Positions 41,699 to 54,225 are shown, counted from the first letter of the stretch. The stretch: 64,000 bases of DNA from Ypsolopha sequella (GCA_934047225.1 OW203989.1:20125977-20189976), one strand, 5' to 3'. Notes: generated from the sequence alone by a model not told the origin. Numbers and translations are program-made.

Positions 41699-44090
41699 AA
41701 AAGTAAGGGTTCTTCAATGCAGATGTAAGTTGTTCAAAAGTAAGGGTTACTCAATGCAGTTGTGAGTTGTTCAAAAGTAAGGGTTCTTCAATGCATATGT
41801 AAGTTGTTCAAAAGTAAGGGTTCCTCAATGCAGATCTAAGTTGTTCAGAAGTAAGGGTTCTTAATGCAGATGCAAGTTGTTCAAAAGTAAGGGTTCCTCA
41901 ATGCAGATGTAAGTTGTTCAAAAGTAAGGGTTCCTCAATGCAGATCTAAGTTGTTCAGAAGTAAGGGTTCTTAATGCAGATGCAAGTTGTTCAAAAGTAA
42001 GTGTTCCTCAATGCAGATGTAAGTTGTTCAAAAGTAAGGGTTCTTCAATGCAGATGTAAGTTGTTCAAAAGTAAGGGTTACTCAATGCAGTTGTGAGTTG
42101 TTCAAAAGTAAGGGTTCTTCAATGCATATGTAAGTTGTTCAAAAGTAAGGGTTCCTCAATGCAGATCTAAGTTGTTCAGAAGTAAGGGTTCTTAATGCAG
42201 ATGCAAGTTGTTCAAAAGTAAGTGTTCCTCAATGCAGATGTAAGTTGTTCAAAAGTAAGGGTTCTTCAATGCATATGTAAGTTGTTCAAAAGTAAGGGTT
42301 CCTCAATGGAGATGTAAGTTGTTCAAAAGTAAGGGTTCCCCAATGCAGATGTAAGTTGTTCAAAAGTAAGGGTTCCTCAATGCAGATCTAAGTTGTTCAG
42401 AAGTAAGGGTTCTTAATGCAGATGCAAGTTGTTCAAAAGTAAGTGTTCCTCAATGCAGATGTAAGTTGTTCAAAAGTAAGGGTTCTTCAATGCAGATGTA
42501 AGTTGTTCAAAAGTAAGGGTTACTCAATGCAGTTGTGAGTTGTTCAAAAGTAAGGGTTCTTCAATGCATATGTAAGTTGTTCAAAAGTAAGGGTTCCTCA
42601 ATGCAGATCTAAGTTGTTCAGAAGTAAGGGTTCTTAATGCAGATGCAAGTTGTTCAAAAGTAAGTGTGCCTCAATGCAGATGTAAGTTGTTCAAAAGTAA
42701 GGGTTCCTCAATGCAGATCTAAGTTGTTCAGAAGTAAGGGTTCTTAATGCAGATGCAAGTTGTTCAAAAGTAAGTGTTCCTCAATGCAGATGTAAGTTGT
42801 TCAAAAGTAAGGGTTCTTCAATGCAGATGTAAGTTGTTCAAAAGTAAGGGTTACTCAATGCAGTTGTGAGTTGTTCAAAAGTAAGGGTTCTTCAATGCAT
42901 ATGTAAGTTGTTCAAAAGTAAGGGTTCCTCAATGCAGATCTAAGTTGTTCAGAAGTAAGGGTTCTTAATGCAGATGCAAGTTGTTCAAAAGTAAGTGTTC
43001 CTCAATGCAGATGTAAGTTGTTCAAAAGTAAGGGTTCTTCAATGCAGATGTAAGTTGTTCAAAAGTAAGGGTTACTCAATGCAGTTGTGAGTTGTTCAAA
43101 AGTAAGGGTTCTTCAATGCATATGTAAGTTGTTCAAAAGTAAGGGTTCCTCAATGCAGATCTAAGTTGTTCAGAAGTAAGGGTTCTTAATGCAGATGCAA
43201 GTTGTTCAAAAGTAAGGGTTCCTCAATGCAGATGTAAGTTGTTCAAAAGTAAGGGTTCCTCAATGCAGATCTAAGTTGTTCAGAAGTAAGGGTTCTTAAT
43301 GCAGATGCAAGTTGTTCAAAAGTAAGTGTTCCTCAATGCAGATGTAAGTTGTTCAAAAGTAAGGGTTCTTCAATGCAGATGTAAGTTGTTCAAAAGTAAG
43401 GGTTACTCAATGCAGTTGTGAGTTGTTCAAAAGTAAGGGTTCTTCAATGCATATGTAAGTTGTTCAAAAGTAAGGGTTCCTCAATGCAGATCTAAGTTGT
43501 TCAGAAGTAAGGGTTCTTAATGCAGATGCAAGTTGTTCAAAAGTAAGTGTTCCTCAATGCAGATGTAAGTTGTTCAAAAGTAAGGGTTCTTCAATGCAGA
43601 TGTAAGTTGTTCAAAACTAAGGGTTCCTCAATGCAGTTGTGAGTTGTTCAAAAGTAAGGGTTGCTCAATGCAGATGTAAGTTGTTCAAAAGTAAGGGTTC
43701 TCCAATGCATATGTAAGTTGTTCAAAAGTAAGGGTTCCTCAATGCAGATGTAAGTTGGTCAAAAGTAAGGGTTCCTCAATGCAGATGTAAGTTGTTCAAA
43801 AGTAAGGGTTCTTCAATGCAGATGTAAGTTGTTCAAAACTAAGGGTTCCTCAATGCAGTTGTGAGTTGTTCAAAAGTAAGGGTTGCTCAATGCAGATGTA
43901 AGTTGTTCAAAAGTAAGGGTTCTTCAATGCATATGTAAGTTGTTCAAAAGTAAGGGTTCCTCAATGCAGATGTAAGTTGGTCAAAAGTAAGGGTTCCTCA
44001 ATGCAGATGTAAGTTGTTCAAAAGTAAGGGTTCCTCAATGCAGATGTAAGTTGTTCAAAAGTAAGGGTTCCTCAATGCAGATGTAAGATG
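41699..44090 (+). repeat. 37-bp tandem array, right part
   Basis: Continues the array in the next expected variant after the LINE: the left part ends after the GTGTTCC unit and the right part begins with the TTCTTC..AGATG unit that follows it elsewhere. A further local pattern with CAAAACTAAG recurs at 43611 and 43833, 222 bp (6 units) apart. About 65 units here, about 57 on the left. It ends at AGATGTAAGATG then unique DNA. Confidence 0.95.
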
Positions 44091-44378
44091 TTTGCAAATA
44101 CCACTTTAGCTAAAACAAACATTAACATATTGATTGCTAAATGATATGGTGCCCACATTACTGTGTTAAAAATATTTATGAAGTGTTGTCATTCCATATT
44201 TCCAATTTCTTTTTTGTATTCTCAGAGTAATTCGATCCATAATTTACGTGCTGATCATCCTTTTATCAGCTATGCCGTAAGCCATGGAGGGGAGTGAAAA
44301 CAGGCCTACTGGGTTACTGAGGCCTCGCATCACATGCATTGTTTTGAAGAAATCACTAAATATGTAATATACTTAATA

Positions 44379-44770
44379 TAGTAGTTTATGCTACAAGGGC
44401 GCAAAGGAATAAATTACGAGGACGATTTAAAACACGAGCGTAGCGAGTGTTTTAAACGTAACTGAGTAATTTATTGCTTTTACGCCCGTGTATCATACTA
44501 CATTTTTCAATGCATAGTGTGAGGAAATGAAAACAAATATAATCTTGTGAACTTTAAATTATAATTGGCTCAAAAGGACTGTATCCATAGCCGTTAAACG
44601 GGGGAAAAAAGTATAACGTCTATGGTACACAGAAAAGGCTGCAGGTTAGCCAACCATTGCAAATGAATTAAAAAAAAAAATTATAATAAAGCCCTAGGGC
44701 AAAATAATCGACTTTCTGTTCGGTTTTGATGCATAAAAAGTGGGCCTTTACGAGCACATGCATTGAAAAA
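44379..44770 (+). mobile_element. Family E repeat, copy 3
   Basis: Full-length, with the complete central palindrome (TTTAAAACAC...GTGTTTTAAA around CGAGCGTAGCG) and an A-rich/AT spacer before CCCTAGGGC. Confidence 0.8.
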
Positions 44771-44823
44771 TTATTTATGTTGCTCAATAAGAAACAAAAA
44801 GAAAATCCTTTTTCTAACAAGTA

Positions 44824-45420
44824 TTAATGAAATTCGACAATCGACGTCGGTACAAACGTATAGAGTCGCAACGTATTTGGAAAACTTTGCCCTCCGCGCC
44901 ATAAAACTTGCTGGAAATCTGGAGTAAACGGCTGTTCCGAACTTTTTAATAGACCATCAATGTAGTCGCCCATAGCATTAAGCGACTTAGCGATTATTGA
45001 AAATATCGTTCGCGCTGTTTCAGCGTTGTTTCAGTCAGGCAGTTTCGAAAGTTTTCCTTGGATGTCGTAAAGAAGGTATTTGACAATAAGCTACCCAATT
45101 TTCTCGTCGTATTTTTGTATCAGTGGTTATGGAACAGAGATTCTCTAAAAAAGAGGTCTTTGAGCATTTGTCATAAATATAACTCGAAAATATAAATGTC
45201 TGTCATAAATATACAAATAATCTACAAATAAATATTTTTCCAACTTCAATGTAAAAATATGCACGCATTTCCGCAAAACGTTTTCGTGAACGTTATTAGT
45301 ATTGAACGTTAGATATTCATTGAACATTATTCGATTTTCAGAGAATCGGTTCCATTCGCTTCGCACTCGTTGCGGGACATGCATAACGAAATTGTCATAA
45401 GCGGCTTTAGTGGCCTCCAA
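44824..45420 (-). pseudogene. Decayed coding region, family not recognised
   Basis: On the minus strand two stretches look coding. One, from about 45420, reads MEATKAAYDNFVMHV... and NRFSENRIMFNEYL and then degrades. The other, 45030-44824, is 68 open codons with SIIAKSLNAMGDYIDGLL and WRGGQSFPNTLRLYTF before TAA; in the same frame just upstream of a TGA it reads LIVKYLLYDIQGKLSKLPD. Composition is varied and non-repetitive. The pieces are probably one gene or mobile-element protein broken by stops and an AT-rich insertion around 45145-45250. I could not place the family. Confidence 0.4.
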
Positions 45421-45539
45421 TCTATGATTGGAAGGAAAAGTGGTTATTTATTTATAAGTTATTTACTTATAGCCACTCTGAATGGGCTTTTCGTATAGTT
45501 GTGAGCGAATTACTATGTTCCTTTTTGTTAAAAAGTAAA

Positions 45540-45820
45540 GATAAGCCCTTACTCTAGTATGACAGCACCAAAATGTTTTCACCTTTAAATGGGTGACTCT
45601 CACACATTTGGAATCAGTGCTCATCTGAACACAGAGATAGTTGGACGCTTTAACGGATTTAAAAAAAAGGGTCTCAATATGCCGTCGTGTGCATTTTTAA
45701 AATGCTCTAACATTTCAAGAAATACGCATAAAGCCAAAAGTGTGACATTTCAGATTTACATTATAGATTTATAGATTTTAGGTGCCAGGGTTCATCTAAA
45801 CTTTTCAAATCTTTGTTAAA
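45540..45820 (+). mobile_element. P-like element relic with THAP start
   Basis: Inverted relative of the MITE at 11918-12194 (ACAGCACCAAAATG, GGAATCAGTGCTCATCTGAA, TTTAGGTGCCAGGG). It also carries a segment missing there: ATG 45679 opens MPSCAFLKCSN...KSVTF, the first part of a THAP zinc-finger (C-x4-C, then the VTF strand), the DNA-binding domain of P-element transposases. After VTF the frame leaves the domain and stops at 45772-45774, so most of the transposase is deleted. Confidence 0.6.
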
Positions 45821-46199
45821 TATGTATTTTTATTTCAGTAATATAATGTACAAGGTGACCTACAATTCTTGTAAAGAAAGGAAAGCTTAGCCCTAGTTTC
45901 AGTGATCCATCACAGACGGAAAACAGGTCAAAGGTATAACAGCGCCGTCGTTTGAAGAGTGTACCTATCAAAGCAAAGAATATGTGGAAATTCCTATAAA
46001 TGGAACGAGAGCTCGGTTCTTTACGTCGATTCTAAAAAGTTGATGTTCGAACATATTACACAAATAAGTTTTCTTTCAGGTGTGGCACTGAGATTTACCC
46101 ATTGCTTTTACAAAAAAAAACATGATTTGTGTAGAAAACGGGACTATACACCCTGTAATTAATGTTTAGTCCTGTACCACTATCTAGTGAACGATAACG

Positions 46200-49100
46200 A
46201 TAGTAGTTATAGAGTCTGAAACTCATGGTGCAAAACTACGAATAATAGTATTATTCGTAGGTGCCAAAACAACTGCCGTAGTAACGTCATGGTAGAGGTA
46301 CTGTATTCGTTTGGTGTACAGTGCTTCCAAAGATATATAATGCGCATAGAAATCTATAGCCGAGCGACTGGACGTACCACGTGACCTTATTGATTGTATA
46401 GAAAGTGTAAGGAAATACGAACTTTGCCGAACAGTGGCGAAGATTTGTATACGCATTATTACCTTGGGAGTACTGTACATTAGTTGTACAGGAGGATGTA
46501 CTGTGCAACAAACGAACCGCGTTCTTTCTTTTAAGGATTCCATTGTTGGTCAGCTTCATTTGCATATAAAGTGTACTCTTCAGGCTTGCACAAGTGGCTA
46601 AATACACGCTAGCTACGATACTCAAAAATTCGTAGCAAACAAGCCTGTGGAGGGTAGGTGTAGGCGCTCATATAAAATGTAAATATACGTCCGAACCACC
46701 CGCCGCTGAGGCTGGGAAAGAATAATTCATAACGAGGGCGGACGCGGGTTGTAGCGCCCTGTGCGGGTGGAGGGGACATCTATTTTGCATGCTTATTTTG
46801 GTGGAATCCCTGTGTATCCAGCTCTCATGTAATTAAGAGATTAAAAGATCAGTGGCCGGCGCCGGAGAGCTCAGCGAGATTTTTATGAAAACATTTTTCA
46901 TTCAGCGCATGCAATATTCAATGTTCTCTGTTTAATTTTCAGTGCAGGTGCTCGCTGGCTTTATTTGAGCTTACGCTTTATTGCGAGATATAAAGTTTCC
47001 GGCCTACGTTTCAAAATGAATTTCCTTACATAAACACTGTAGGGGTTCTTTAGATACCTTGTTCTTGGAGAAACCAGTAGAAAGTAGGTAGAGCAGTTGA
47101 GTAGCGGGGAGTGGTTGAGTGTAACAAGTTACGAGGTACAATTAAAAGTACACTTAAAAGTGAGTTTAGGTGAACGGCGCTGTTTGTGCTGTGCTATACG
47201 AAGCTGTTGTTGTTGACTAATCATACATTGTAATTGTTACTTATTTAGTAGCAGAGTAAGATTTGTAATTTGATAGTTAGCATACCCGGTAATTAGGCTT
47301 TGCCTGTCATGATAGGTATTTGCAAAAAAGAAATCAATAAAAGTGTGAGTTGCAGCTAAGCACTCACGACAATTATGTTTGTAGCGACGACTTATGTATG
47401 TACTTCGTGAAATAAAAGAGAAACATCTACTTATGTAAGCCTGGACTATACTCATACGTAACGCATATTTCTATAGAGGCTATAAATAAACGTGTATTCA
47501 TAAAATGTATTATTTTGTGTTGCGAGAAAAAAACACAGTTACCTTTTTCACATTTTTTTAGAAATTCTATTTAACGGGTCATACCAAAACGGACATTAAT
47601 TATTTGATTAAAAATTTAGATGAAAAGTCGGAACTTTTAAGAACGTAATCGGGGTTGACGAAAAATCACTTGTGACCTGATGAAATTTTAATAAATTTTT
47701 AAACAAGACGTGATGGACAGAATATTATATTATGCTAGGACATTATTTTTGCGGGAATATTACTTGGGAATCTGAAGAGGTACCCTGTCTGTCGGAAAAT
47801 GGCGTCCTTGTTTTCATTAATAGTCTCCGACAATGCTCCGACAGTTTCAGCCAGATTGCAAACTTGTCACTCATTTCAGCATTAATAAAAATTTTCAGGT
47901 AAAATCTCAATCAAAAGGAAGCAAGGTGCACGCTTGGAAGGTTCACTTTTTATTCATCAAAGGCTTCCTGCACCGTTACGAAAGCTAAGAGCAGTGACGC
48001 AGAAAGCAGCAGCAGTACAAAGGTTCTTGAACACAGCTAATTAGTAGTGCAACGCTGGGAATGCAAGATTAGGTTGCCATAGCTAGTTCAAAAAAAACCC
48101 CACTCGTCATGCTTGAAACAGTTTATACAGTGATGATTATGATTGCCTGTAAAACGGCTCATTGCTCCGTTTTAGCATCGTCATGATGGTATATCGTATA
48201 CCTAAGGTGTTATTGTTGCTTCGAGAGTCAGTGTACCTATGTATATTGGTATAATGTAGCAATAGTTGTCATAACAAAGCTAATTGTGCATGGACTCAGG
48301 CTTCGGATTGAGAGTCTGGCACGAATTTTATAATCTAACGCTACTCTTTGCTTTGCATAAGAAAGAAAATTAAAAAAAATCCTATATAAATCGTACATCA
48401 ATGCAAATTTCGTGAGAGCTGGCAACTCAGCAGTTCCGGCGAATGCAAAGTTACCTTTTAGAGCGCAGCCTGCACTTTGTTGTACATTTTTACGTTACAA
48501 CTCAAACGGAGTCGGCCATTTTCCCCGCCTTTTATCGTATCGTATTTACGTGTAACTTTGTATGCGTATCGTCTTTAATTTACGTGTAACTTTGACACTC
48601 ACAGTTAGATATTTCAAATGTAGGTTTTTGCGTCTGTTTTTTTTTTTATTGTGTAGGTTGTATTAAGAAAATTAACTAGAATAAATCACTCCATAAATTA
48701 AAAAATTATGCTTGCAAACTTCAAGAGACCCCTAAAAGTATACGTGCACTTTCCTGATACAGTATCATAGTAAAACAAGGCTTCATCCCATTTAAAAAGT
48801 ACAGAATAGAGCGAAAAAGCATTTTTCACTGCATCTGTAAAATCGAAACTTTTTCAGCACTCGTGTAATAAATTAAGAGCTCTCTGCAAAATGTGCATAA
48901 TCTCTGGATATGGAAGGTTTTAATTTAATTTATGGTGGAAGCGCATTGATTTTGTGTTAAAACATGTACATTTTTATAATGTTTATATAAAATTGTTGAT
49001 TGGATGGGAACTTCTTTCGATGAAATTATTAGCTTTGGTTGTTTTTTATATTTTCTTTCAATGAGTAAAAAATTGATTTATTATTTATTTGAAACATAAT

Positions 49101-49530
49101 CCTATTTCTCTATAGATTAGTAAGTAATTAATATAAGTGTAACGAGAGCAGAGGAGAAGACTAGGGAGAGGCGAGGCGAGGTGGCGTGAGTGTCGGTGAG
49201 TTGGGTTGTCTGTGGAGAAGTGTTAAAGTCATCTGTGGATACATGGTTTTGTTATCTGCGTAGTTGACGCTTTTCTTATTATTAGCCGTTTTATCTGGCT
49301 TCTTTAAACGTGTCTGCGCACATTAGTTCCGCCAATATCTTGTTTTAAGCGAAAAGACTCATAGGAAGAAAGCTTATTACAGAGATTTTTTTTTTTTTTT
49401 TTCCCTATACTTGAATTTTCAAGCGTGAAACTACAAACATAGAATATAGTAAACTTCTACATCTATGAGTACTTACAACAAAATAAATAAATATTAATAT
49501 ACTTAGGTAACAGTAATGAATACCAAATAT
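46200..49530. other. No recognisable gene
   Basis: Mostly unique, AT-rich sequence with GC-richer islands near 46660-46870 and 48440-48540. Short ORFs on both strands have no domain features. If the USP7 gene continues leftward on the minus strand, this is intron or intergenic DNA. Confidence 0.4.
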
Positions 49531-49533
49531 ATA

Positions 49534-50520
49534 CAGGGTGGAAAAAATTTAAGGGCCCTGGAGGGGAACTACCTTAAATCCTTTAGTTAGCTCATTTTAC
49601 TGAAAAGAAACATTCCTTTATTTTTTAAAAGAAACAAAACTGCATTCAAAGATCTTCTAAAATTCGCTTGTCTCACCCGGGAATCGAACCAACTAAAAAC
49701 TAAAAAATAAACCCTCGCTATTTTATTATACGAATTGGTAGGAATATCGTTCAGGATAAAATTTGTCTAATAAATATTTGGTCTTTGAAATAAAAATAAG
49801 TGAAAACAAGCTTCTAATAAATAAAATTGTTCTTGATACGCCATTATTACACAATGACAGCACGGAATGAAAGCGAAACAAAACTAAATTTGAAATTCGA
49901 ACGAATAGTTTTATCGATTTTAAAAATGTTGGAAGTTATCATTCGAATTTTAAATTTGTTGCACCGCGTTTCAAAAAAAAAATAGTTTCCCTTTTTAAAC
50001 TTTTCGTCAGTACGCCTAGTGCAAGAAGGAATTGTGCTGTGCATAGATTTATAACGATTTTCTTATCGAAGTCTTCAACAAGGTACTTAAGGTAAATAAC
50101 ATTAGCAAGCTTGTACTTCATTCGATGTCTTTGGATGTTAGAGAGATATGAAAATTAAAACGTGTCATTTACTTGTTACAAGTGAACAGTATTTTATTAG
50201 GAATTGTTAACAAAGAACTTGTAATAAATATTCAATTTCGTGGGTATCTCGTACAACAGATGAGTGTAAGACCAAATGTTTATTAGACATATTTTATCCT
50301 GAACAATAATCCTACCGATTCGTATAATAAAATAGCGAGGGTTTATTTTTTTCATTTTTAGTTGGTTCGATTCCCGGGTGAGACAAGCAAATTTTAGAAG
50401 ATCTTTGAATGCAGTTTTGTTTCTTTTAAAAAATAAAGGAATGTTTCCTTTCAGTAAAATGAGCTAACTAAAGGATTTAAGGTAGTTCTCCTCCAGGGCC
50501 CATTCATTTTTTCCACCCTG
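49534..50520. mobile_element. Long-TIR element, 987 bp, B-box words in both arms
   Basis: Inverted arms of about 253 bp (49534-49786, 50268-50520) begin CAGGGTGGAAAAAATTTAAGGG / CCACCCTG and are flanked by TATA at 49530-49533 and 50521-50524. Each arm contains a perfect Pol III B-box-like word (GGTTCGATTCCCGGGTGAGA, or complement). The middle 480 bp has only short AT-rich ORFs. The TATA duplication and CARGGTG start resemble the MITE at 28959-29220. Confidence 0.8.
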
Positions 50521-51075
50521 TATATTGTGTATATTAGAAATATATATGTATATATATTAAGATTATTACTCTAAGAATTAATTCTTTTTATAATTTAATA
50601 TTATTTAATTTTATAAATTTACACAACGTATATATAAGAGGACTATTTACAAAAGGACGCTTTTCTTTTTGGTTGACATTCACAAAAAATATGGTTAAAA
50701 AACTGACAATTGGAAAAATAAAGAAAGAGTAATTTTTTTTCTATATCAAGTTTATTATTCGGCATCTTCGTTACATAAGTAATGGTCCTATAGTTATAAC
50801 ATTGGTTCCAGTTTTTTTATTGTTATGAGTTCGTACAAGGTTTCTTTTCATTGGATTGTTCCTTTCCGAATAAATCCCGGAATATTTCACACAAAAGAAC
50901 TCATTTTCGATCCAATATACTTCATATCGACACTATTTGCTGGTTGTAAAGGTACCTACTAAGGTTTCTACCCATTATTTTGATGTTTCTACCTTATCAA
51001 TATTTACTGTAATATTTTATATCAAAAATCTCATCAAGAAACATAAGCATTGTTATTCTCATCTGAATCGTTTTT

Positions 51076-51170
51076 AGGGTTCCGTACCCAAAGAACAATA
51101 GGAATCCTATTAATGTCACTCCGCTGTCCGTTCGTCCGTATGCAACGGGTCTCTAGCTTTATATAAATTG
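51076..51170 (+). repeat. Family A fragment
   Basis: AGGGTTCCGTACCC, then CACTCCGCTGTCCGTTCGTCC; the rest is missing. Confidence 0.65.
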
Positions 51171-51944
51171 AATTTTCCTGATTCTTAGTAGCTCTAGTAC
51201 ACTTTACTCAATTACATTCATAAGTAGTTTCACTTACATTCATTTCATTACACACCTCTCACACACGCACACTTTTATGCACTTCTTTTAGTATTCATGT
51301 AAAAATAATAACAGTGCTAATTATTAGTCAATTTGTCTGTCTTTTTCAATTATATATTTGGTGTCTTGTTAAATAGTTCTATGTACTTTCGTTAATGTAC
51401 TATTGTGGATATCCGTTATTGGCTTTATTTCTTGTATTTTTTGTTAATGTTGTTTTAAGTTTTATGTATTGCTGTTGATGTCCCTAATAAAACTAAATAA
51501 AAATAAAAATAAATAAAAGTAAACGAAATGTGTTACAGGCGTGAAATGTTGACTTAAACCAAATATTGAATTATAAATTCAATACAATTATATACGAAGT
51601 CATCATGGTTGCAAATTTTAGATCACTTCTGTGACGGCGTCTATCTCAAATACGAAATAAGTTAGGAATTTGAAATAACTGTATATTATCTAGCATATAC
51701 TGTATTTGAATAACAAATACTGGAAACACCGATTTAAAATGTAACTTTATGGTTACGTACTCGAATACTCGACCGGTTTAATTTTGCAGTTTTGTTTGTT
51801 TTGGTAAGTTTGTAATTGTTATTCAGATAATTTAAGGCCTTAAGAGCCGCGAAAGAGCTGCTAACTAAAAAAAAACATTAATTACCAACCAGAATAATTA
51901 TTAGGATTACTCGCCGGCCTCTTAAGTCTGTTAACTTAGTTTAA

Positions 51945-52275
51945 TGGTACGGAACCCTTAGGGTGCGAGCCTTTCTCGCACTTGACCGTTTTTTAGGGTT
52001 CCGTAATGAATGAAAAAATTATATATAAATAATTCCAGAATGAAAAAACAGAACTCTTATATGTTCATATTGTTGTCCGTATGTCCGTCTGTCTGTCCGT
52101 CTGTCAAGACCATTTTGCTCTCAACTTAATTATACTCTTTAGATACCTAGAGTTGAATATATCATAAGTGTCAAGTTATAACTGCAAGCGGAATTAATTA
52201 CCATAATGTTTTTGGGGTATTGTGTGGTGGTACGGAACCCTTTGTGCTTGAGTCCAACTCGCACTTGGCCAAATT
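51945..52275 (+). repeat. Family A pieces in tandem
   Basis: A terminal piece (TACGGAACCC...CTCGCACTTGACCG) is joined to a second copy beginning AGGGTTCCGTAATG with GTCCGTCTGTCTG and ending TACGGAACCC...CGCACTTGGCC. Confidence 0.7.
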
Positions 52276-52418
52276 ATTTTTCTTTGAGGTTATTGTTAAC
52301 TACTGTAAACAAAAGAAATCTTGCTATGCTGCCGTGTGTTAGTCCGCTATCGAACTGAAATAGAGCGTAAACGTCAAATTCACGCATTAGTATTAATTAC
52401 AGTTACAAACAGTAATAA

Positions 52419-52812
52419 TAGTAGTTTATGCTACAAGGGCGAAAAGGAATAAATTACGAGGACGTTTTAAAACACGAGCGTAGCGAGTGTTTTAAACGTA
52501 ACCGAGTAATTTAAGTATTGCTCTTACGCCCGTGTATCATACTACGTTTTTCAATGCATAGTGTGAGGAAATAAAATAAATATAATCTTGTGAACTTTAA
52601 ATTATGATTGGATCAAAAGGACTGTATCCAGAGCCGTTAAACAGTGGAAAAAAAAGTATAAAATTTATGGTACACAGGAAAGGTTGCAGGTTAGCCAACC
52701 ATTGTAAATAAATAAAAAAATAATAATAATAAAGCCCTAGGGCAAAATAATTGACTTTCTGTTTGGTTTTGATGCATTAAATGTTTGCCTTTACGAGCAC
52801 TTGCATTGAAAA
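52419..52812 (+). mobile_element. Family E repeat, copy 4
   Basis: Full-length with the central palindrome. The spacer before CCCTAGGGC is a mixed A/AAT run. Confidence 0.8.
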
Positions 52813-52838
52813 ATATTTTTTTTCGAAAGACATAAATA

Positions 52839-53179
52839 GTGCTACAAGGATCTTATGACGCGTGGATTGGTTGTGGATTGGATTAGCACTGTACAGTGCA
52901 ACAAGGATCTGGAGCCGTATTTTTGAATCGTTCATTTTCAATTCACGTGTGAAAATATATACCTGTCTCATCTTGCAAATGACAAGTTCTGATGTGCTTC
53001 GTGAGATGGATATGTACTTTCGCACGTGAATTGAAAACGAACGATTCAAAAATACGGCTCCTGATGGCGCGTGGATGACAGTGAAAGGGGGGCGCAGCTG
53101 TGAAACAAGGAGTATCGTAGCGGCGTTAGTTCCGATTTTGGACACAACCAATCCACGCGCCATAAGATACTTGTAGCAC
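52839..53179. mobile_element. Foldback/MITE with two nested inverted pairs
   Basis: Outer arms of 37 bp (GTGCTACAAGGATCTTATG ... and complement at 53143-53179) with a few mismatches; inner arms of about 40 bp around GAGCCGTATTTTTGAATCG. The 128-codon minus-strand ORF across it is not convincing as a gene. Confidence 0.75.
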
Positions 53180-53999
53180 GGTAGATTCAGTGACGATATA
53201 AATTAAATGTCTAATAGTGCCAGAATTGTCATATAAAATTGGAAGATTTCTCTTTCATAAATCAATAGATTAAAAGAGCACTTTATCTCTTATGAGTAAT
53301 ATTTAGATTATATATTTGAAATTATTTATGTATATATTTAAAGATATCTGTATATATAGTATATATATATATAAACGCACATACATATATACTTCTACAT
53401 TATTTATTTATGTCCATTATATTAGTTATCTTATCTATTTTATTCATTGTTTATACACAATATATTTATTTAGTTGACAATTATGTTTAAGCTGTACGCT
53501 TGCTGCCAACCCCTTAAATTTTAACTTTCACCACAATACTGGTTGGCTGGAAGAAACCTCTTGCAGAGGTAAGCTCGCCTTTGTGTATATTATTTTCTAT
53601 TTTGTAATTTTATTTTAAGTTTTTTGTGTGTGTACAATAAACGATATAATATATTATATAATATAATAATTATTTTGAAAAAATTGACTATTACTGAAAA
53701 AAAAGACGGAAAAATTAAAGAAATAATCTCTTAGGATATTATTTTTATGGTAATGGTAGTTGATTATGTTTTGTTTTTGATTTGGTATGCAACGTCTATT
53801 CTTAAAGATTATAGCAGTTTCATTTCTTTGCATTACTCGCGATGGATCAAAAGTTATGACATATTTTATACATAGGCAAAAAAAAAAAATGAAACGTAAA
53901 TTTATAAAACAAAGATTTTCTAAAAAAAAAAACATTTTTTTGTCGATAAAATAAGGTCTAGTTTCACCCCTTTTCGGATGTGCACTTGTACGAGGGACA

Positions 54000-54225
54000 C
54001 ACTGTATAGGATATGCTTAGGATATATAGGATATATAAGGATATATAGCATATATTAGGATATAAGGATATATTAGGATATAAGGACATATAGGATATAT
54101 AAGGATATATAGCATATATTAGGATATAAGGATATATTAGGATATAAGGACATATAGGATATATAAGGATATATAGCATATATTAGGATATATTAGGATA
54201 TAAGGATATATAGGATATATCCTAA
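54000..54225. repeat. AGGATATA-type tandem repeat
   Basis: Words AGGATATATAAGGATATATAG and ATTAGGATATAAGG alternate in a larger unit seen about three times. The apparent PYILIYP protein on the minus strand is only the translation of this repeat. Confidence 0.85.

Noticed and set aside
34592..44090. CRISPR-like array
   Set aside because: Units are contiguous with no unique spacers and the genome is animal; it is a minisatellite.
46223..46625. Overlapping minus-strand ORFs of 106 and 112 codons
   Set aside because: Two different frames, no domain pattern, no convincing splice sites; likely chance.
52777..53163. 128-codon minus-strand ORF
   Set aside because: Spans the end of family E and a foldback element; an open frame caused by inverted repeats.
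53964..54179. PYILIYP-repeat protein
   Set aside because: Simple translation of the AGGATATA tandem repeat.
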